DNA of 53,262 nucleotides from Clostridia bacterium. GTDB taxonomy: Bacteria; Bacillota; Clostridia; Oscillospirales; CAG-272. The DNA is taken from NCBI GenBank assembly GCA_017456895.1, contig JAFTIN010000023.1, positions 1 through 53,262 on the forward strand, read 5' to 3'. Position numbers and translations under genes: made by a program. Within the stretch, counting starts at the first letter, position 1; each line of letters opens with the position of its first letter. Below, one piece after another: positions 9,266-19,545 of the stretch. The notes below the pieces were generated by a model. The model was not told the origin of the DNA. It did not search any database and was given only the letters and a program-made list of their open reading frames with translations.

Positions 9266-10531
9266 ATGAAGGTTTTAGTCGTTGGCGGCGGCGGACGTGA
9301 GCACGCTATCATAAAATCAATAAAGAAGAACCCTGACGTAGAGGTGATCTACGCCCTCCCCGGCAACGGCGGTATAGCCGAAGACGCGGTGTGTGTGGAC
9401 GTAGGAGCAAAGGATATAGACGAAATTGTCGATTTTGCAAAAAGAAACCGCATAGACTATGCCGTGGTCGCCCCGGACGATCCCTTGGTGCTCGGAGCCG
9501 TCGATGCTCTCGAGAAGGTCGGCATCCCCTCCTTCGGCCCCAGCAAGGCCGCGGCAATAATTGAGGGCAGCAAGGCCTTCTCTAAGGAGCTGATGAAAAA
9601 ATACGGGATACCGACCGCGGCATACGAGACCTTCTCTGACGAGGAGGCGGCTGTCTCTTATCTTGATACCGTCGGCTACCCAACGGTAATTAAGGCGGAC
9701 GGACTCGCGCTCGGTAAGGGCGTTATTATAGCTAAGGATAAAACCGAGGCCGAGAATGCGATACGCTCGATGATGTCGGGCGCAATGTTCGGAGAGAGCG
9801 GAAAGCGAGTTATCATAGAGGAGTTTCTCGAGGGGCCGGAGGTATCGGTATTGGCCTTCACCGACGGAAAATGCGTAGTACCCATGATCTCATCCATGGA
9901 CCATAAGAGAGCTCACGACGGTGATGAGGGACTCAACACCGGCGGTATGGGAACCATCGCCCCCAACCCTTACTATACCGAAAAGATCAAGGAAAGGTGT
10001 ATGAAAGAAATATTCATACCCACCGTGAACGCTATGAGAAGCGAAGGCAGAACGTTTAAGGGCTGTCTTTACTTCGGACTTATGGTAACCAAGGACGGAC
10101 CTAAGGTTATAGAGTACAACTGCCGCTTCGGAGACCCGGAGACACAGGTGGTTCTCCCCTTGCTCAAAACCGACCTGTTGACGGTTATGATGGCCGTTAC
10201 CGAGGAAAGGCTCTCCGAGACAGAGGTCGATTTCTCAGACGAGTCGGCCTGCTGTGTCATAATGGCATCGGACGGATATCCCGAAAAGTACGATAAAGGC
10301 TTCAAGATCACTATTCCCGAGGACGTCATTGACAGCGTTTTCATCGCCGGAGCTAAGGAAAAGGACGGCGAGCTCTTCACATCCGGCGGCAGGGTCCTCG
10401 GAGTTACGGCTACAGCAGATACGCTTAACGAGGCGATAGACAGATCATACTCTCTCGTAAAAAGGATACACTTTGACAACGCGTACTATCGCCGTGACAT
10501 AGGCGCGAGAGCCCTCGAGGCGATAAAGTAA
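9266..10531 (+). CDS. purD: Phosphoribosylamine-glycine ligase (PurD)
   Basis: 421 residues, standard length, ATP-grasp fold. It couples glycine to phosphoribosylamine. VLVVGGGGREHAI at the start is the PurD signature, followed by the ATP-grasp lid near GLALGKGVIIA and the metal-site stretch EYNCRFGDPETQVVLP. It follows the AICAR transformylase after 18 nt with an AAGGAG ribosome site. Nothing unusual is seen. Confidence 0.96.
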   Translation: MKVLVVGGGGREHAIIKSIKKNPDVEVIYALPGNGGIAEDAVCVDVGAKDIDEIVDFAKRNRIDYAVVAPDDPLVLGAVDALEKVGIPSFGPSKAAAIIEGSKAFSKELMKKYGIPTAAYETFSDEEAAVSYLDTVGYPTVIKADGLALGKGVIIAKDKTEAENAIRSMMSGAMFGESGKRVIIEEFLEGPEVSVLAFTDGKCVVPMISSMDHKRAHDGDEGLNTGGMGTIAPNPYYTEKIKERCMKEIFIPTVNAMRSEGRTFKGCLYFGLMVTKDGPKVIEYNCRFGDPETQVVLPLLKTDLLTVMMAVTEERLSETEVDFSDESACCVIMASDGYPEKYDKGFKITIPEDVIDSVFIAGAKEKDGELFTSGGRVLGVTATADTLNEAIDRSYSLVKRIHFDNAYYRRDIGARALEAIK

Positions 10532-10584
10532 CGTTTGACCTTGTATACCGCATTTTAACCTTTTAAAGCAAAGGAGAGTAAACT

Positions 10585-13500
10585 ATGGTTTACAGAATAT
10601 ACGTAGAAAAGAAAACAGAGCTTGCGCACGAGGCTCACACGCTCCTTGACGAGCTACAAAATCTCGTCGGAATAAAAGGGCTTGACGGAGTACGTATACT
10701 CAACCGATACGACGTAGAAAATATCGGACAGGAGCTATTCGAAAAGGCGGTGCGAACCGTTTTCTCCGAGCCTCAGCTTGACGAGGTGACAAGAGAGCTT
10801 GACGCGCGCGGCGGCAGAGTGTTCGCCGTTGAATATCTGCCCGGCCAATACGACCAGAGGGCGGACTCCGCGGCGCAGTGCATACAGATAATCTCCTGTA
10901 GCGAGCGCCCTACCATCCGAACAGCGAAGGTGTACGTGCTTTCAGGCAGTATCACCGATTCCGAGCTTGAAGAGATAAAAAAGTATGTTATCAACGCGGT
11001 TGAGAGCCGCGAGGCATCTCTTGACAAGCCCGAAACCCTGGTAGTTAAGTATGCCGCACCCACCACCGTTGCGACCGTGGAGGGCTTTACCTCCCTTGAC
11101 GGTGACGGGCTCTCCGAGCTGCTTGATAAGCTCGGACTTGCTATGGACACAGATGATCTCAGATTCCTTCAGACCTACTTCAGAGACGAGGAAAAAAGAG
11201 ATCCCACTATCACAGAGATCAGAGTTGTCGATACCTACTGGTCTGACCACTGCCGTCACACCACCTTCTCTACACATATCGACAACGTAAAAATAGATGA
11301 CGAGGCGGTAGCCGCCGCCTACGAAAGATACCTCTCATCCAGAGTAGAGGTGTACGGAGAGGACGCGGCAAAGCGCCGCCCGAAGACTCTTATGGACATC
11401 GCCACTATAGCGGTGAAGGTTCTTAAAAAGAGAGGCGAGCTTGCCGAGCTTGACGAGAGCGAGGAGATAAATGCCTGCTCCATCCACGTCAAAGCAGATA
11501 TAAACGGTGAGGAGCAGGACTACCTTCTCATGTTCAAAAACGAGACCCACAACCACCCCACAGAGATCGAGCCCTTTGGCGGCGCGGCCACCTGCATCGG
11601 CGGTTGTATACGAGATCCTCTCTCCGGTCGCGCATACGTTCATCAGGCTATGCGTGTCAGCGGTGCGGCAGATCCGAGAAGGCCTCTCAAGGAAACTCTC
11701 AAGGGTAAGCTGCCGCAGAGAAAAATATGCCAGACTGCGGCCGCGGGATATTCCTCATACGGCAACCAGATCGGCCTTGCTACGGGACACGTAGCGGAGA
11801 TCTACCACGACGGCTACGTAGCAAAGCGCCTTGAATGCGGCGCGGTAGTAGCAGCGGCTCCCGCGTATAACGTCCGCAGAGAGCGCCCTAAGGCAGGGGA
11901 CGTGGTAATTCTTTTAGGCGGAAGGACCGGCCGCGACGGTATCGGCGGAGCAACGGGCTCCTCTAAAACGCACAATATGAAGTCGCTCACGACCATGGCC
12001 TCGGAGGTGCAAAAGGGTAACGCCCCCGAGGAAAGAAAAATACAGCGTCTGTTCCGCAATCCCGAGGTGACACGCCTTATCAAGCGATGTAACGACTTCG
12101 GCGCCGGCGGTGTCTCAGTAGCTATCGGTGAGCTTGCCGACGGCCTGTCGATCAACCTCGATGCGGTACGCAAGAAGTATGACGGTCTCGACGGTACCGA
12201 GCTTGCTATCTCGGAATCCCAGGAGAGAATGGCAGTCGTTGTTGAAGCGGCCGACAAGAATAGATTTATAGCGCTTGCAGAGAGTGAGAACCTCGAGGCC
12301 TACGAGGTCGCTACCGTCACCGAGGAGGCGCGAATGGTCATGACCTGGAAGGGACAGACTATAGCAAATCTCTCAAGAGAATTCCTAAACACAAACGGCG
12401 CGAGCAAGCACACAAGAGTTGAAGTAAGCAAGAAGGATCTCGGAGTGTTCTCCGAGTCACTCTACAAGAGCGTAAGAGAAATGGCCTCCGACCTCAAGAC
12501 AGCCGACCGAAAGGGCTTGGTTGAAAGATTTGACGGTTCTATCGGCGCGGGCTCGGTGCTCATGCCCTTTGGCGGCAAGACGCAGAGGACTCCCGCTCAG
12601 GCTATGGCCGCTCTCATCCCCACCCTTCCCGGCGAGGTGACAAGCACCGCCAGCGTTATGTCCTGGGGCTTTGATCCCGACGTTATGAGCATCGATACCT
12701 ACTCGGGAGCTCGCGCAGCGGTATACAATTCGGTCGCAAAAATAGTAGCCGCAGGCGCCGACTATAAGGACGCCTACCTCACCCTCCAGGAATTTTTCGA
12801 AAGGCTCAAGAACGAGCCCTTACGTTGGGGTAAGCCGTTTGCCGCGCTTCTCGGCGCTATGGACGCCCAGCTCGAGCTATCCATAGCCGCAATAGGCGGT
12901 AAGGACTCAATGTCGGGAACGTTTCTTGATAAGGACGTCCCCCCCACCTTGATCTCCTTCGCCATAGCTCCTATCAAGGCGAATAAGGTTATTTCCCCCG
13001 AATTTAAGGAAAAGGGACACCCCGTGTACGTATTTGCGCCCAAAACTGCCGATGCAAACAGCACCAAGGCGGCATGGGAAAGCTTCCATAATTACTGTGA
13101 AGCGGGAAAGGTAAAAGCCGCGTGGGCTGTAGAAAACGGCCTCGCCGAGGCAATAATGAAGATGTCATTCGGTAACGGCATAGGCTTCAAAGCGATACCC
13201 GGCGCCGCTAAGGGAAGCTGGTATAACACGATGATGTTCGACTTCATCGTGGCCGAGCTTGGTGAGGAGATATACTCCGACTACGCTCTGAAGATCGGCT
13301 ATACAACTGAAGAACCTGTGATCGTACTTGACGGTGAAAGCGCTACGATCGAGGAGCTCTACACTCTGAACAGCGCCACTCTCGAGGGCGTATATCCTAC
13401 CGTGAAAAAGGCCAAGGAAACGAGCGTTCCTTCCTTTGAATACAACATAGATAAGGTCGCTGCTCCCCACGTAAAGGTAGCAAGGCCAAGGGTACTCATC

Positions 13501-14280
13501 CCCGTATTCCCCGGCACTAACTGTGAGTACGACTCCGCCAAGGCAGTTGAGCGCGCAGGAGCGGAGGCCGACGTTATAGTTATCAGAAATCTAACACCCG
13601 ACGACGTGTCAAGAAGCGTCGATACGGTAGCAAAGAGAATAGCCGAGTCTCAAATGATCTTTATCCCCGGAGGATTTTCCGGCGGTGACGAGCCTGACGG
13701 CTCCGCAAAATTCATCACCGCCTTCTTCAGAAACCCCGAGATAAAGGATGAGGTCACAAGGCTCCTTGACGAACGCGACGGCCTTATGCTCGGAATTTGT
13801 AACGGCTTCCAGGCACTCATTAAGCTCGGCCTCGTTCCCTACGGAAAGATAATCGACACGGATGCATCCTGCCCGACTCTGGCGCACAACATCATCGGCC
13901 GCCATCAGTCTAAGATGGTAAGGACCAGAGTATGCACAAACAAGTCGCCATGGCTCTCGGGAGTGAATGTCGGAGATATCATCACCGTTCCGATCTCTCA
14001 CGGTGAGGGACGCTTCCTCTGTGATGAGGAGCTCGCCATCTCACTCGCAAATAACGGACAGATCGCGACGCAGTACGTCGACCTTAACGGCGCGCCCTCT
14101 ATGGATACCGCGTTCAATCCCAACGGCTCCGTGTTCGCTATAGAGGGTATCACCTCTCCTGACGGACGAGTGCTCGGTAAGATGGGACATAGCGAAAGAG
14201 TGGCAAAGGGCCTTTACAAGAACGTGCCCGGCGATTACGATATGAAGCTCTTTGAGTCCGCAGTCAAGTACTTCAAATAA
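10585..14280 (+). CDS. purL: FGAM synthase, large single-chain type (PurL)
   Basis: 1231 residues, the large single-chain FGAR amidotransferase rather than the PurS/PurL/PurQ set usual in Bacillus. An N-terminal PurS-like region is followed by two PurM-like halves (TYWSDHCRHTTF near residue 217, ETHNHPTEIEPF near 320) and a C-terminal glutaminase domain beginning near residue 970. The glutaminase is intact: PVFPGTNCEYD, GICNGFQ with the nucleophile Cys, and SHGEGRF with His and Glu. PurL is therefore glutamine-dependent in this operon, unlike the PurF and GuaA encoded with it. An AAAGGAGAG ribosome site precedes the ATG. Confidence 0.95.
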   Translation: MVYRIYVEKKTELAHEAHTLLDELQNLVGIKGLDGVRILNRYDVENIGQELFEKAVRTVFSEPQLDEVTRELDARGGRVFAVEYLPGQYDQRADSAAQCIQIISCSERPTIRTAKVYVLSGSITDSELEEIKKYVINAVESREASLDKPETLVVKYAAPTTVATVEGFTSLDGDGLSELLDKLGLAMDTDDLRFLQTYFRDEEKRDPTITEIRVVDTYWSDHCRHTTFSTHIDNVKIDDEAVAAAYERYLSSRVEVYGEDAAKRRPKTLMDIATIAVKVLKKRGELAELDESEEINACSIHVKADINGEEQDYLLMFKNETHNHPTEIEPFGGAATCIGGCIRDPLSGRAYVHQAMRVSGAADPRRPLKETLKGKLPQRKICQTAAAGYSSYGNQIGLATGHVAEIYHDGYVAKRLECGAVVAAAPAYNVRRERPKAGDVVILLGGRTGRDGIGGATGSSKTHNMKSLTTMASEVQKGNAPEERKIQRLFRNPEVTRLIKRCNDFGAGGVSVAIGELADGLSINLDAVRKKYDGLDGTELAISESQERMAVVVEAADKNRFIALAESENLEAYEVATVTEEARMVMTWKGQTIANLSREFLNTNGASKHTRVEVSKKDLGVFSESLYKSVREMASDLKTADRKGLVERFDGSIGAGSVLMPFGGKTQRTPAQAMAALIPTLPGEVTSTASVMSWGFDPDVMSIDTYSGARAAVYNSVAKIVAAGADYKDAYLTLQEFFERLKNEPLRWGKPFAALLGAMDAQLELSIAAIGGKDSMSGTFLDKDVPPTLISFAIAPIKANKVISPEFKEKGHPVYVFAPKTADANSTKAAWESFHNYCEAGKVKAAWAVENGLAEAIMKMSFGNGIGFKAIPGAAKGSWYNTMMFDFIVAELGEEIYSDYALKIGYTTEEPVIVLDGESATIEELYTLNSATLEGVYPTVKKAKETSVPSFEYNIDKVAAPHVKVARPRVLIPVFPGTNCEYDSAKAVERAGAEADVIVIRNLTPDDVSRSVDTVAKRIAESQMIFIPGGFSGGDEPDGSAKFITAFFRNPEIKDEVTRLLDERDGLMLGICNGFQALIKLGLVPYGKIIDTDASCPTLAHNIIGRHQSKMVRTRVCTNKSPWLSGVNVGDIITVPISHGEGRFLCDEELAISLANNGQIATQYVDLNGAPSMDTAFNPNGSVFAIEGITSPDGRVLGKMGHSERVAKGLYKNVPGDYDMKLFESAVKYFK

Positions 14281-14287
14281 TATTTTT

Positions 14288-14334
14288 ACCGAGAAAAGTC
14301 GGGGTTTTCTTTACACGCCCCGTCCCTTCTCGGT
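14288..14334 (+). promoter_or_regulatory. Long hairpin between purL and fhs
   Basis: ACCGAGAA (14288-14295) pairs with TTCTCGGT (14327-14334) and CGGGG pairs with CCCCG inside it. No T-run follows, so it is more likely an mRNA-stability or attenuation hairpin than a simple terminator. Confidence 0.4.
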
Positions 14335-14349
14335 TACTAAGGAGATAAT

Positions 14350-16023
14350 ATGGCATATTTATCGGATATAGAAATTGCTCAGCAATGCAAGATGCAGAAT
14401 ATATGTGAGATAGCAAAAAAGCTCGACATCCCCGAGGAATATATCGAGCAATACGGAAGGTATAAGGCTAAGATAGACTACAGTCTGCTGAAGGACTCGG
14501 ACAGAAAACCGGGAAAGCTTATCCTCGTCACCGCTATCACACCCACCGCGGCAGGCGAAGGTAAGACAACGACCACCATCGGTCTTGCTGACGGTCTCAC
14601 AAGAATAGGCAAAAGATGCGCGGTAGCGCTCCGCGAGCCCTCGCTCGGTCCCGTGTTCGGAATCAAGGGCGGCGCGGCAGGCGGCGGCTACGCCCAGGTA
14701 GTTCCCATGGAGGACATTAATCTCCATTTTACCGGTGACTTCCACGCTATTGGCGCTGCAAACAACCTCCTTGCAGCCATGCTCGATAACCATATCCATC
14801 AGGGTAACGCCCTCGGCATTGATATAACCAAGGTCACCTGGCGAAGATGCGTGGATATGAACGACCGTCAGCTCCGCTTTATCAAGATAGGACTCGGCGG
14901 TGAGAAGAACGGTACTCCGCGTGACGACGGCTACGATATCACGGTAGCCTCCGAGATCATGGCTGTCTTCTGTCTGGCAAGCTCGATCACCGACCTCAAA
15001 GAGAGGCTCTCGAGAATAGTTGTTGCGTACACCCACGACGATAAGCCCGTAACAGCGGGTCAGCTCGGTGCGGTAGGCGCTATGACCGCCCTGCTCAAGG
15101 ACGCACTAAAGCCCAACCTCGTACAGACTCTCGAGGGCACGCCCGCATTCGTACACGGCGGTCCCTTCGCAAATATTGCTCACGGCTGCAACTCGGTCAT
15201 AGCGACGAGAATGGCTATGAAGCTCGCCGACTACGCGGTTACCGAAGCAGGCTTTGGTGCTGATCTCGGCGCTGAAAAGTTCCTCGATATTAAGTGCCGC
15301 ATGGCAGACCTCAAGCCCGACGCGGTAGTCGTCGTAGCAACCGTCAGAGCTCTCAAGCTCCACGGAGGAGTGGCAAAGACCGAGCTTGGTGAGGAAAATC
15401 TCGAGGCTCTCGAAAAGGGACTTCCCAACCTTCTTCGCCACGTTTCCAACATAAAGAACGTATATAAGCTCCCCTGCGTGGTAGCGGTCAACCGCTTCCC
15501 TACCGACACCGACAAGGAAATAGCTCTCGTCATCGAGAAGTGCCGCGAGCTCGGTGTGAACGTACGTCTCTCCACAGTATGGGCAGACGGCGGCAAGGGC
15601 GGCGTAGAGCTGGCCGAGGAGGTAATAAAGCTCTGCGAGGAGAAGAACGACTTCACCTTCAGCTACGAGCTTGACACAACCGTAGAGGAAAAGATTGACG
15701 CCATCGTCAAGAAGGTATACGGCGGCGACGGAGTAGTCTTTACCGACGAGGCGAGCGAGGAGATCAAAAGACTCACCGCCCTCGGCTACGGCTCCTTACC
15801 CGTATGTATGGCAAAAACACAGTACAGCTTCTCCGACGATGCGACAAAGCTCGGCGCACCCACAGGTTTTACCGTAACGGTAAGAAAGGTCAAGGTGTCG
15901 GCCGGCGCCGGCTTTATCGTAGCACTCACCGGCAACATCATGACCATGCCCGGTTTACCTAAGGTCCCCGCAGCCGAGAGGATCGACGTTGATGAGAACG
16001 GAAAAATCAGCGGTTTATTCTAA
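14350..16023 (+). CDS. fhs: Formate-tetrahydrofolate ligase
   Basis: 557 residues, full length. It makes 10-formyl-THF from formate, THF and ATP. The P-loop [20 protein letters not shown] near residues 65-85, [23 protein letters not shown], and [17 protein letters not shown] are hallmark segments. Its placement behind purL supplies formyl groups to PurN and AICAR transformylase, and it sits under the same ZTP riboswitch unless the hairpin before it adds further control. An AAGGAGAT ribosome site precedes ATG 14350. Confidence 0.96.
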   Translation: MAYLSDIEIAQQCKMQNICEIAKKLDIPEEYIEQYGRYKAKIDYSLLKDSDRKPGKLILVTAITPTAAGEGKTTTTIGLADGLTRIGKRCAVALREPSLGPVFGIKGGAAGGGYAQVVPMEDINLHFTGDFHAIGAANNLLAAMLDNHIHQGNALGIDITKVTWRRCVDMNDRQLRFIKIGLGGEKNGTPRDDGYDITVASEIMAVFCLASSITDLKERLSRIVVAYTHDDKPVTAGQLGAVGAMTALLKDALKPNLVQTLEGTPAFVHGGPFANIAHGCNSVIATRMAMKLADYAVTEAGFGADLGAEKFLDIKCRMADLKPDAVVVVATVRALKLHGGVAKTELGEENLEALEKGLPNLLRHVSNIKNVYKLPCVVAVNRFPTDTDKEIALVIEKCRELGVNVRLSTVWADGGKGGVELAEEVIKLCEEKNDFTFSYELDTTVEEKIDAIVKKVYGGDGVVFTDEASEEIKRLTALGYGSLPVCMAKTQYSFSDDATKLGAPTGFTVTVRKVKVSAGAGFIVALTGNIMTMPGLPKVPAAERIDVDENGKISGLF

Positions 16024-16061
16024 TTTAAATTTACAAATTCACCTAATTTCGAGGTAATAAT

Positions 16062-17063
16062 ATGAATTCTAATGTAAGACCGGAAAACATGACACGCATC
16101 ACCACCAAGGCTTTGGCAGACGAATTTATCAACAAGCAGATAGATCTTATAAGAGAAAAGGTGGGGGATAAGAACGTGCTCCTCGCCCTCTCCGGCGGAG
16201 TTGACAGCTCGGTTGTTGCTGCCCTGCTTATCAAGGCTATCGGCAAACAGCTCGTATCCGTGCACGTCAATCACGGACTTATGCGCAAGGGTGAGAGCGA
16301 GCAGGTAATAGAAATATTCAGAGATAAGCTCGGCGCCAACCTCATATACGTTGACGCAACCGACCGCTTCTTGGATCTTCTCGCAGGTGTCAGCGATCCC
16401 GAGAGAAAGAGAAAGATAATAGGCGCGGAGTTTATTAACGTCTTCGCCGAGGAAGCGGCAAGACTTGAAGGCATATCCTTCCTTGCCCAGGGTACTATCT
16501 ACCCGGATATTCTCGAGAGCGTCAAGCAGGCAGAGGGCAAAAAGGCAGTAAAGTCGCACCACAACGTAGGCGGTCTGCCCGAAGACCTTCAGTTCGAGCT
16601 TGTCGAGCCCTTAAAGTTCCTCTTCAAGGACGAGGTAAGAGTAGTCGGTGAGGCTCTCGGCCTCCCGCACTCTATGGTATATCGCCAGCCCTTCCCCGGT
16701 CCCGGCCTCGGTGTAAGGTGTCTCGGCGCTATCACCAGAGACAGACTTAACGCCCTCAGAGAGGCAGACGCTATTCTGCGTGACGAGTTCGACAAGTGCG
16801 GCCTCGCCGAGAAGGTATGGCAGTACTTCATCGCTATCCCCGATATCAAGAGCGTCGGCGTTAAGGACGAGAGCCGCTACGAGGGTTGGCCCGCTATTAT
16901 CCGCGCAGTCAACACGACCGACGCAATGAGCGCCACAGTGGAGGAGATCCCCTACCCCGTGCTGCATAAAATAACAAATCGAATCATCTCCGAGGTCGAG
17001 GGAATCAACAGGGTCCTCTACGATCTTACTCCCAAACCCACCGGAACGATCGAGTGGGAATGA
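16062..17063 (+). CDS. guaA: GMP synthase ATP-pyrophosphatase subunit, without glutaminase domain
   Basis: 333 residues against about 510 for the common two-domain GuaA. The ATP-pyrophosphatase P-loop SGGVDS is at residues 44-49, and the protein runs to the normal end (LYDLTPKPTGTIEWE), so only the N-terminal class I glutaminase is missing. It aminates XMP to GMP. Split GuaA is standard in archaea and known in some Bacillota; no separate glutaminase gene is present here, so it must come from elsewhere or the enzyme uses free ammonia. The ATG follows a GAGGTAATAAT ribosome site. The next downstream feature is a hairpin array. Confidence 0.92.
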   Translation: MNSNVRPENMTRITTKALADEFINKQIDLIREKVGDKNVLLALSGGVDSSVVAALLIKAIGKQLVSVHVNHGLMRKGESEQVIEIFRDKLGANLIYVDATDRFLDLLAGVSDPERKRKIIGAEFINVFAEEAARLEGISFLAQGTIYPDILESVKQAEGKKAVKSHHNVGGLPEDLQFELVEPLKFLFKDEVRVVGEALGLPHSMVYRQPFPGPGLGVRCLGAITRDRLNALREADAILRDEFDKCGLAEKVWQYFIAIPDIKSVGVKDESRYEGWPAIIRAVNTTDAMSATVEEIPYPVLHKITNRIISEVEGINRVLYDLTPKPTGTIEWE

Positions 17064-17272
17064 GGCATTTGCCGTGCAAATGCAATTAAATCCACCTGAC
17101 GGTGGAATAAATCTGCCGTGCAGATGAAATCCTCGCTTCACTCGGATGAAATCGCCGCAGCGATAAGTGGATTTAATCCCAACCGAAAACGCAGGTTTTC
17201 GACTTCATCCGCGTAGCGGACTTCATCACGTCAGTGACTTCATCCTAAAACTCGTTTTAGGACTTCATTAAA
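17064..17272. repeat. Array of variable palindromes with flipping 7-nt linkers
   Basis: At least eight short hairpins follow one another, for example GCATTTGC/GCAAATGC, CCACC/GGTGG, CTGC/GCAG, CCGC/GCGG, CAC/GTG and CCTAAAA/TTTTAGG. In the left half they are joined by ATGAAAT or AATAAAT, in the right half by ACTTCATC, which is close to the reverse complement. The element fills the guaA-guaB gap up to the guaB promoter. No coding sense is seen. Confidence 0.75.
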
Positions 17273-17285
17273 AAGGAGTTTAATA

Positions 17286-17314
17286 TTGACAAATCACATC
17301 TGTTGATATATAAT
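17286..17314 (+). promoter_or_regulatory. Promoter of guaB
   Basis: TTGACA (17286-17291) and TATAAT (17309-17314) have a 17-bp spacer. It lies just after the hairpin array and 37 bp before the guaB ATG, so guaB can be transcribed independently of the riboswitch-controlled operon. Confidence 0.85.
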
Positions 17315-17350
17315 AATCAAAATTATAAATAATCACAAGGAGAAAAAAGT

Positions 17351-18856
17351 ATGGCTACTTTCTTTAACGAACCGTCACGCACCTTCTCGGAATTTCTTCT
17401 CGTGCCGGGCTACACCGACGAGAGATGTATTCCGAGCAACGTTTCGCTCAAGACTCCCTTAGTTAAATACCGCAAGGGTGAAGAAGAGTGCCCCATCACG
17501 CTCAACATCCCCCTAACCTCTGCTATAATGCAGTCGGTATCCGATGACAGAATGGCGATAGCCCTGGCAAAGGAGGGTGGAATCTCGTTTATCTACGGCA
17601 ACCAGTCCATTGAGGACGAGGCAGCCATGGTAGCGAGAGTAAAGAGCTACAAGGCAGGCTTTGTTGTCAGCGATTCCAACCTCAGGCCCACGGACACTCT
17701 CCGCGACGTTCTCACTCTCTTTGCGGAAAAGGGACACAGCACCATGGCGGTAACCGAGGACGGCACCGCAACGGGCAAGCTGCTCGGCATAGTGACCAGC
17801 CGTGACTACCGTGTAAGCCGTATGACAGGCGACGAGGTCGTCTCCTCCTTTATGACTCCTCTTGAAAAGCTCATTACTGCTCCGGCAAGCACAACTCTCA
17901 AGAAGGCGAACGACATCATCTGGGACCACAAGCTCAACTCCCTGCCCATCGTGGATAAGAAGGGCAATCTCAAGTATTTCGTATTCCGTAAGGACTACTC
18001 TCAGCACAAGAGCAATCCCGACGAGCTCCTCGACAAGAACAAGAGCTACGTCGTAGGCGCAGGTATCAACACCCGCGACTATGAAAAGCGTGTTCCCGCT
18101 CTCGTTAAGGCAGGCGCAGACGTGCTCTGCATAGACTCTTCGGAGGGCTACACCGTATGGCAAAAGAGGACTATCGACTTTATCCGCGAAAAGTACGGTA
18201 ACAAGGTGAAGGTAGGCGCAGGTAACGTCGTTGACCGCGAGGGCTTCAGATTCCTCGCAGAGGCGGGCGCAGACTTCATCAAGATAGGTATCGGCGGCGG
18301 CTCGATCTGTATCACCCGTGAGACCAAGGGTATCGGCCGCGGACAGGCCAGCGCAGTTATAGAGGTCGCCGAGGCGCGTGACGAGTACTACAAGGAGACA
18401 GGCATCTATATTCCTATCTGCTCCGACGGCGGTATCGTCCACGACTACCACATGACCCTCGCACTCGCCATGGGTGCAGACTTCCTTATGCTCGGCAGAT
18501 ACTTTGCAAGATTTGACGAGTCCCCCACACCCAAGACTATGATCAACGGCCAGTACGTTAAGGAGTACTGGGGAGAAGGCTCAAACAGAGCAAAGAACTG
18601 GCAGAGATACGACCTCGGCGGTAAGGCCAATCTCGGCTTTGAGGAGGGTGTCGACTCCTACGTAACCTACGCGGGACCTCTGCACGATAACGTAGAGCGC
18701 TCACTCTATAAGGTAAAGTCCACTATGTGCAATTGCGGTGCAATTACCATTCCCGAGCTTCAAGAAAAGGCCAAGCTCACCGTGGTCAGCTCCACGAGTA
18801 TCGTCGAGGGTGGTTACCACGACGTTATGCTCAGAAGCACTACAACGGTTAAGTAA
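17351..18856 (+). CDS. guaB: IMP dehydrogenase
   Basis: 501 residues, usual IMPDH length. It oxidises IMP to XMP with NAD+, the committed step to GMP. A TIM-barrel is interrupted by two CBS domains (about residues 115-220), and the catalytic loop [20 protein letters not shown] carries the nucleophile Cys. [24 protein letters not shown] is the later substrate-site segment. The sequence is divergent compared with the Bacillus enzyme, but the core motifs are intact. It ends in a strong terminator at 18876. Confidence 0.95.
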   Translation: MATFFNEPSRTFSEFLLVPGYTDERCIPSNVSLKTPLVKYRKGEEECPITLNIPLTSAIMQSVSDDRMAIALAKEGGISFIYGNQSIEDEAAMVARVKSYKAGFVVSDSNLRPTDTLRDVLTLFAEKGHSTMAVTEDGTATGKLLGIVTSRDYRVSRMTGDEVVSSFMTPLEKLITAPASTTLKKANDIIWDHKLNSLPIVDKKGNLKYFVFRKDYSQHKSNPDELLDKNKSYVVGAGINTRDYEKRVPALVKAGADVLCIDSSEGYTVWQKRTIDFIREKYGNKVKVGAGNVVDREGFRFLAEAGADFIKIGIGGGSICITRETKGIGRGQASAVIEVAEARDEYYKETGIYIPICSDGGIVHDYHMTLALAMGADFLMLGRYFARFDESPTPKTMINGQYVKEYWGEGSNRAKNWQRYDLGGKANLGFEEGVDSYVTYAGPLHDNVERSLYKVKSTMCNCGAITIPELQEKAKLTVVSSTSIVEGGYHDVMLRSTTTVK

Positions 18857-18875
18857 TATTAAAATAAGTAAACAA

Positions 18876-18908
18876 AAGTGCTCATCTTTCGTGGATGAGC
18901 ACTTTTTT
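18876..18908 (+). terminator. guaB terminator
   Basis: AAGTGCTCATC (18876-18886) pairs with GATGAGCACTT (18894-18904), followed by T6. It separates the purine genes from the convergent minus-strand cluster and may serve both sides. Confidence 0.9.
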
Positions 18909-18909
18909 C

Positions 18910-19545
18910 TTATTTAGTTCCAAAAAGAATACTGCGGAACAGCTCCGCGGTCCTCTCTTCCCCTATCGCCTTTTTAAAGGCATCGGTAGACGGGCCTCCC
19001 TTAGAGAGCAAGCCCTCGACGTAATACCTGCTTTTCTCTCTTTTTTTCTCAGCCTTGTCGGTCGGCACAGCCGCAGAAAGATATGCGCAAAGATGCTCTA
19101 TAGCGAGCTCGGAAAGTAGAGGCGTATCCGCCTTCTTACCCTTCTTAGATATACTCTCTTTAAGCTTTATAGAATCATACCAATGCTCACCCGGATCACG
19201 CTCGGTAAGTGATGGATATTTCGCCTTCACGTCCTCCATAGAAAATCCGTCCTCGGATAGCGTGTCATAGAGCTCCACAATAAGAGTGTCGTTCCCCATA
19301 GCGAAAATGCGATCGTAGGAGTAAAGAGGAAGGTCAACCTCATCGGGATTGACGATAAGTGTGTCCATCTTCATAAGACCGAAGAAGCCCTTCGCCGTCA
19401 TGACCGAGACGTGGCCAAGCCCTTCGGCGTGGTATGCGCGGATATTGAACTTCATTCCGCTTGCCTTTAGTCCCTCAACGCAAGAGTCGGGAATGGGAGT
19501 CAGAGGATACCTCTCACCTATTATACAAAGCAGCTTTTCCGTCAT
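18910..19545 (-). CDS. Protein of unknown function, last gene of the TetR cluster
   Basis: 211 residues, soluble, with no signal peptide or membrane segment. I do not recognise the family. The N-terminal 20 residues could start an alpha/beta fold; the middle has MGNDTLIVELYDTLS and GEHWYDSIKLKESISKKGKK. It overlaps the preceding membrane-protein gene by 4 nt, so the two are translationally coupled and likely co-functional. Other members of the cluster suggest redox or lipid metabolism, but nothing in this protein shows catalytic residues. Confidence 0.75.
   Translation of the reverse strand: MTEKLLCIIGERYPLTPIPDSCVEGLKASGMKFNIRAYHAEGLGHVSVMTAKGFFGLMKMDTLIVNPDEVDLPLYSYDRIFAMGNDTLIVELYDTLSEDGFSMEDVKAKYPSLTERDPGEHWYDSIKLKESISKKGKKADTPLLSELAIEHLCAYLSAAVPTDKAEKKREKSRYYVEGLLSKGGPSTDAFKKAIGEERTAELFRSILFGTK

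Noticed and set aside
17064..17272. CRISPR-like array
   Set aside because: The repeating pieces are 7-8 nt linkers, and the parts between are palindromes of different lengths; no cas genes or uniform spacers.
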